From positions 1 through 24,343 of IMG/VR virus record IMGVR_UViG_3300025652_000531: a DNA stretch of 24,343 nt. One strand, written 5' to 3'. Shown here piece after piece: positions 22,918-24,343 of this stretch. The position numbers and the translations under genes are program-made. Numbering within the stretch: position 1 is the first letter of the stretch; each line of letters begins with the position of its first letter. Origin of the DNA: a virus. The notes under the pieces were generated by a model. It saw only the letters and a program-made list of their open reading frames with translations. It ran no database searches and had not been told where the DNA came from.

Positions 22918-24343
22918 CAGGAACCATCCCCTACAAGTGCGCCGTATAGCGTGGTGCTGACCTTCCACAATGCAATCACTGTGTATCCGGTCGTTGCCAG
23001 CGTTGGTGCGGACCCTGCGTTATTTACCCACGTGATTGTGGGCCATGTAATCGTGTAGGCAGTACCATCGTCAATCATCAGCGTGATGCCCTCGCCCGCA
23101 GCCAAGCTGTCTGTTGGCGTAGAGTTTGCTGTCAGCGCCCACGTCTGGATAGAACCGTTTGCAGGCTCAAGAGCAGGCGTGGTTCCTGTCAGGGTATAGA
23201 CATCTTCAATGACCGTGCCTGTGATTGTAGGGGCAGTCAGTGTTTTATTCGTCAGGGTTTCTGTGCCTGTTACTGTGGAGTAACCCCCAGACGCATGGTT
23301 GCCCCAACCGAACGCGGTATCCCAGTTTGTACTGTTCGCAATCTCAGCAGGTTGGACGGCAGTGTCAGCAGTAGCGCCTTGAGAAGCAGTAGCAAAATAC
23401 TCAACATCCTGAACAGCCGCCGTACCTAGCGTCTCGTTGATATATCCGCCTGTTTCAGCGGTTAAGGACCATGTAACGCCTGTGTATACGAGTACAACTT
23501 TTAGGTTTTTGATGTCACAAACAAGGTCTTCAGCCGCACCCTCGATAGTAGAGCCATTACGTGCAACTGTGAGATTGTTTGTACCCCAAGTGCCACCTAC
23601 ATCTGTGATGGCAATCTCAGTCCCGAATGCTGGGGAAGCCGGAAGGGTGATCGTAAATGCACCTGCGGTCGTGTCCGTCAAGACGTTCTCGCTGGGTAAT
23701 GCTGTATATGCGGCAGTTTTGATACCAACAGCCGTAAGACCTCCAGATGCAAGTTCTGCAATAGCCTGAGCAGTCCTGAGCGGGGTCATGAAGGTTGCGT
23801 TGTTAGTTCCGGCTTCGGCGGTGGCTTGGTCGGGAATGGGGATAGTTGCGGTAATCGTGACGTCGGCAGAACCGTTGAATGATGCGGAGCCAGTGACATC
23901 GCCCCCAAGGGAGATGGTGCGGGCGGTAGTTAGAGTGTCGGCGTTTGGGTGGTAGTCATCTCTAAAAATATGATTGTTGTAGAACTTCATCTCACTGGGC
24001 GAGACAGTAAAAATACTGGTGCCGCCAGCGCCCGGATCATTTTCAGTATCACTGTGTGTACCGTTGTAATACACAGAAAATCTACTGGTTGTTCTTGCGT
24101 AGAGTGTGTTCGCTTGTACGCCAAGGCCAAACCATACTCCGTATAGATCAATCATTTGCTTTGTGTCGGAACCAAATGCTATTTTGCTAGATGTGTCGAA
24201 TAAAATATCACCAGTAAAAGTACCGCCAGTGAGGGGCATTTTGGCATCCAAAGTCGTCTGCAATCCATCCACATTTGCGATGACGTGGTTGTGGCTATCA
24301 TCGGCAATGGTTGCCGTGATGGTTACGTTAGCAGAGCCATTGA
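22917..24343 (-). CDS. Tail fibre, 5' end outside window
   Basis: The frame is open to the right edge (upstream residues NGSANVTITATIADDSHNHV), so the GTG at 24272 is not the real start; the gene enters from outside. At least 475 residues are present. Modules seen: MPLTGGTFTGDILF (a common fibre linker), GDVTGSASFNGSADVTITAT repeated with the edge sequence, a carbohydrate-binding-like stretch (VLTDTTAGAFTITLPASPAFGTEIAITD), TETLTNKTLTAPTITGT, and a C-terminal Thr/Ala-rich beta domain. These are hallmarks of mosaic phage fibres. The stop overlaps the next gene. Confidence 0.87.
   Translation of the reverse strand, partial: NGSANVTITATIADDSHNHVIANVDGLQTTLDAKMPLTGGTFTGDILFDTSSKIAFGSDTKQMIDLYGVWFGLGVQANTLYARTTSRFSVYYNGTHSDTENDPGAGGTSIFTVSPSEMKFYNNHIFRDDYHPNADTLTTARTISLGGDVTGSASFNGSADVTITATIPIPDQATAEAGTNNATFMTPLRTAQAIAELASGGLTAVGIKTAAYTALPSENVLTDTTAGAFTITLPASPAFGTEIAITDVGGTWGTNNLTVARNGSTIEGAAEDLVCDIKNLKVVLVYTGVTWSLTAETGGYINETLGTAAVQDVEYFATASQGATADTAVQPAEIANSTNWDTAFGWGNHASGGYSTVTGTETLTNKTLTAPTITGTVIEDVYTLTGTTPALEPANGSIQTWALTANSTPTDSLAAGEGITLMIDDGTAYTITWPTITWVNNAGSAPTLATTGYTVIALWKVSTTLYGALVGDGS

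Noticed and set aside
1-24343. tRNA, rRNA, insertion sequence, integrase or attachment site
   Set aside because: No cloverleaf, transposase, recombinase or flanking repeat was recognised by eye.

Overview
This window is part of the late (structural) region of a double-stranded DNA tailed phage or prophage with a long non-contractile tail (siphovirus type). The evidence is a lambda-like tail assembly chaperone pair joined by a -1 frameshift site, a very large tape-measure gene, a tail tube and a tail terminator, with no sheath or baseplate genes visible. The genes carry clear Shine-Dalgarno sequences and are packed with 1-17 base overlaps, as in phages of bacteria. The fibre and lysin-like genes look like those of phages of Gram-negative bacteria. 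I cannot name the host from sequence alone; a marine alphaproteobacterium is only a guess.

Almost everything is on the minus strand and is read right to left. From the right edge: a tail fibre that runs off the window (22917-24343), an accessory beta-sandwich fibre protein (22252-22917), a tail-assembly-chaperone-like protein (21640-22239), a 652-residue fibre with five ~51-residue propeller-like repeats (19680-21638), two small proteins (19375-19680, 19137-19364), a permuted NlpC/P60 (YiiX-like) papain-fold protein (18688-19140), a 1509-residue fusion of a MuF/SPP1 gp7 head-morphogenesis domain with a single-subunit RNA polymerase (14158-18687), and a 76-residue protein (13915-14145). Left of a plus-strand insert come the scaffold, major capsid, connector, head-closure, tail terminator, tail tube, chaperone G/GT, an HK97 gp10-like protein, and the tape measure, which runs off the left edge (1-7428).

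Between scaffold and fusion lies a plus-strand cassette (12529-13853) of two related two-helix membrane proteins and five tiny, mostly hydrophobic peptides. It ends in a strong 18-bp intrinsic terminator (13859-13916). It looks like an autonomous 'moron'-type insert facing against the late operon.

The most striking feature is the MuF-RNA polymerase fusion. All four hallmark motifs of T7/N4-type polymerases are present: DGRGRVY at 965, the motif A Asp1107, the motif B Lys1175...Tyr1183-Gly, and motif C HD at 1425-1426. MuF proteins sit inside the head near the portal, and some are ejected with DNA. The likely role is therefore a packaged, injected RNA polymerase that starts transcription in the new host, similar in logic to the N4 virion polymerase but delivered on a different head protein.
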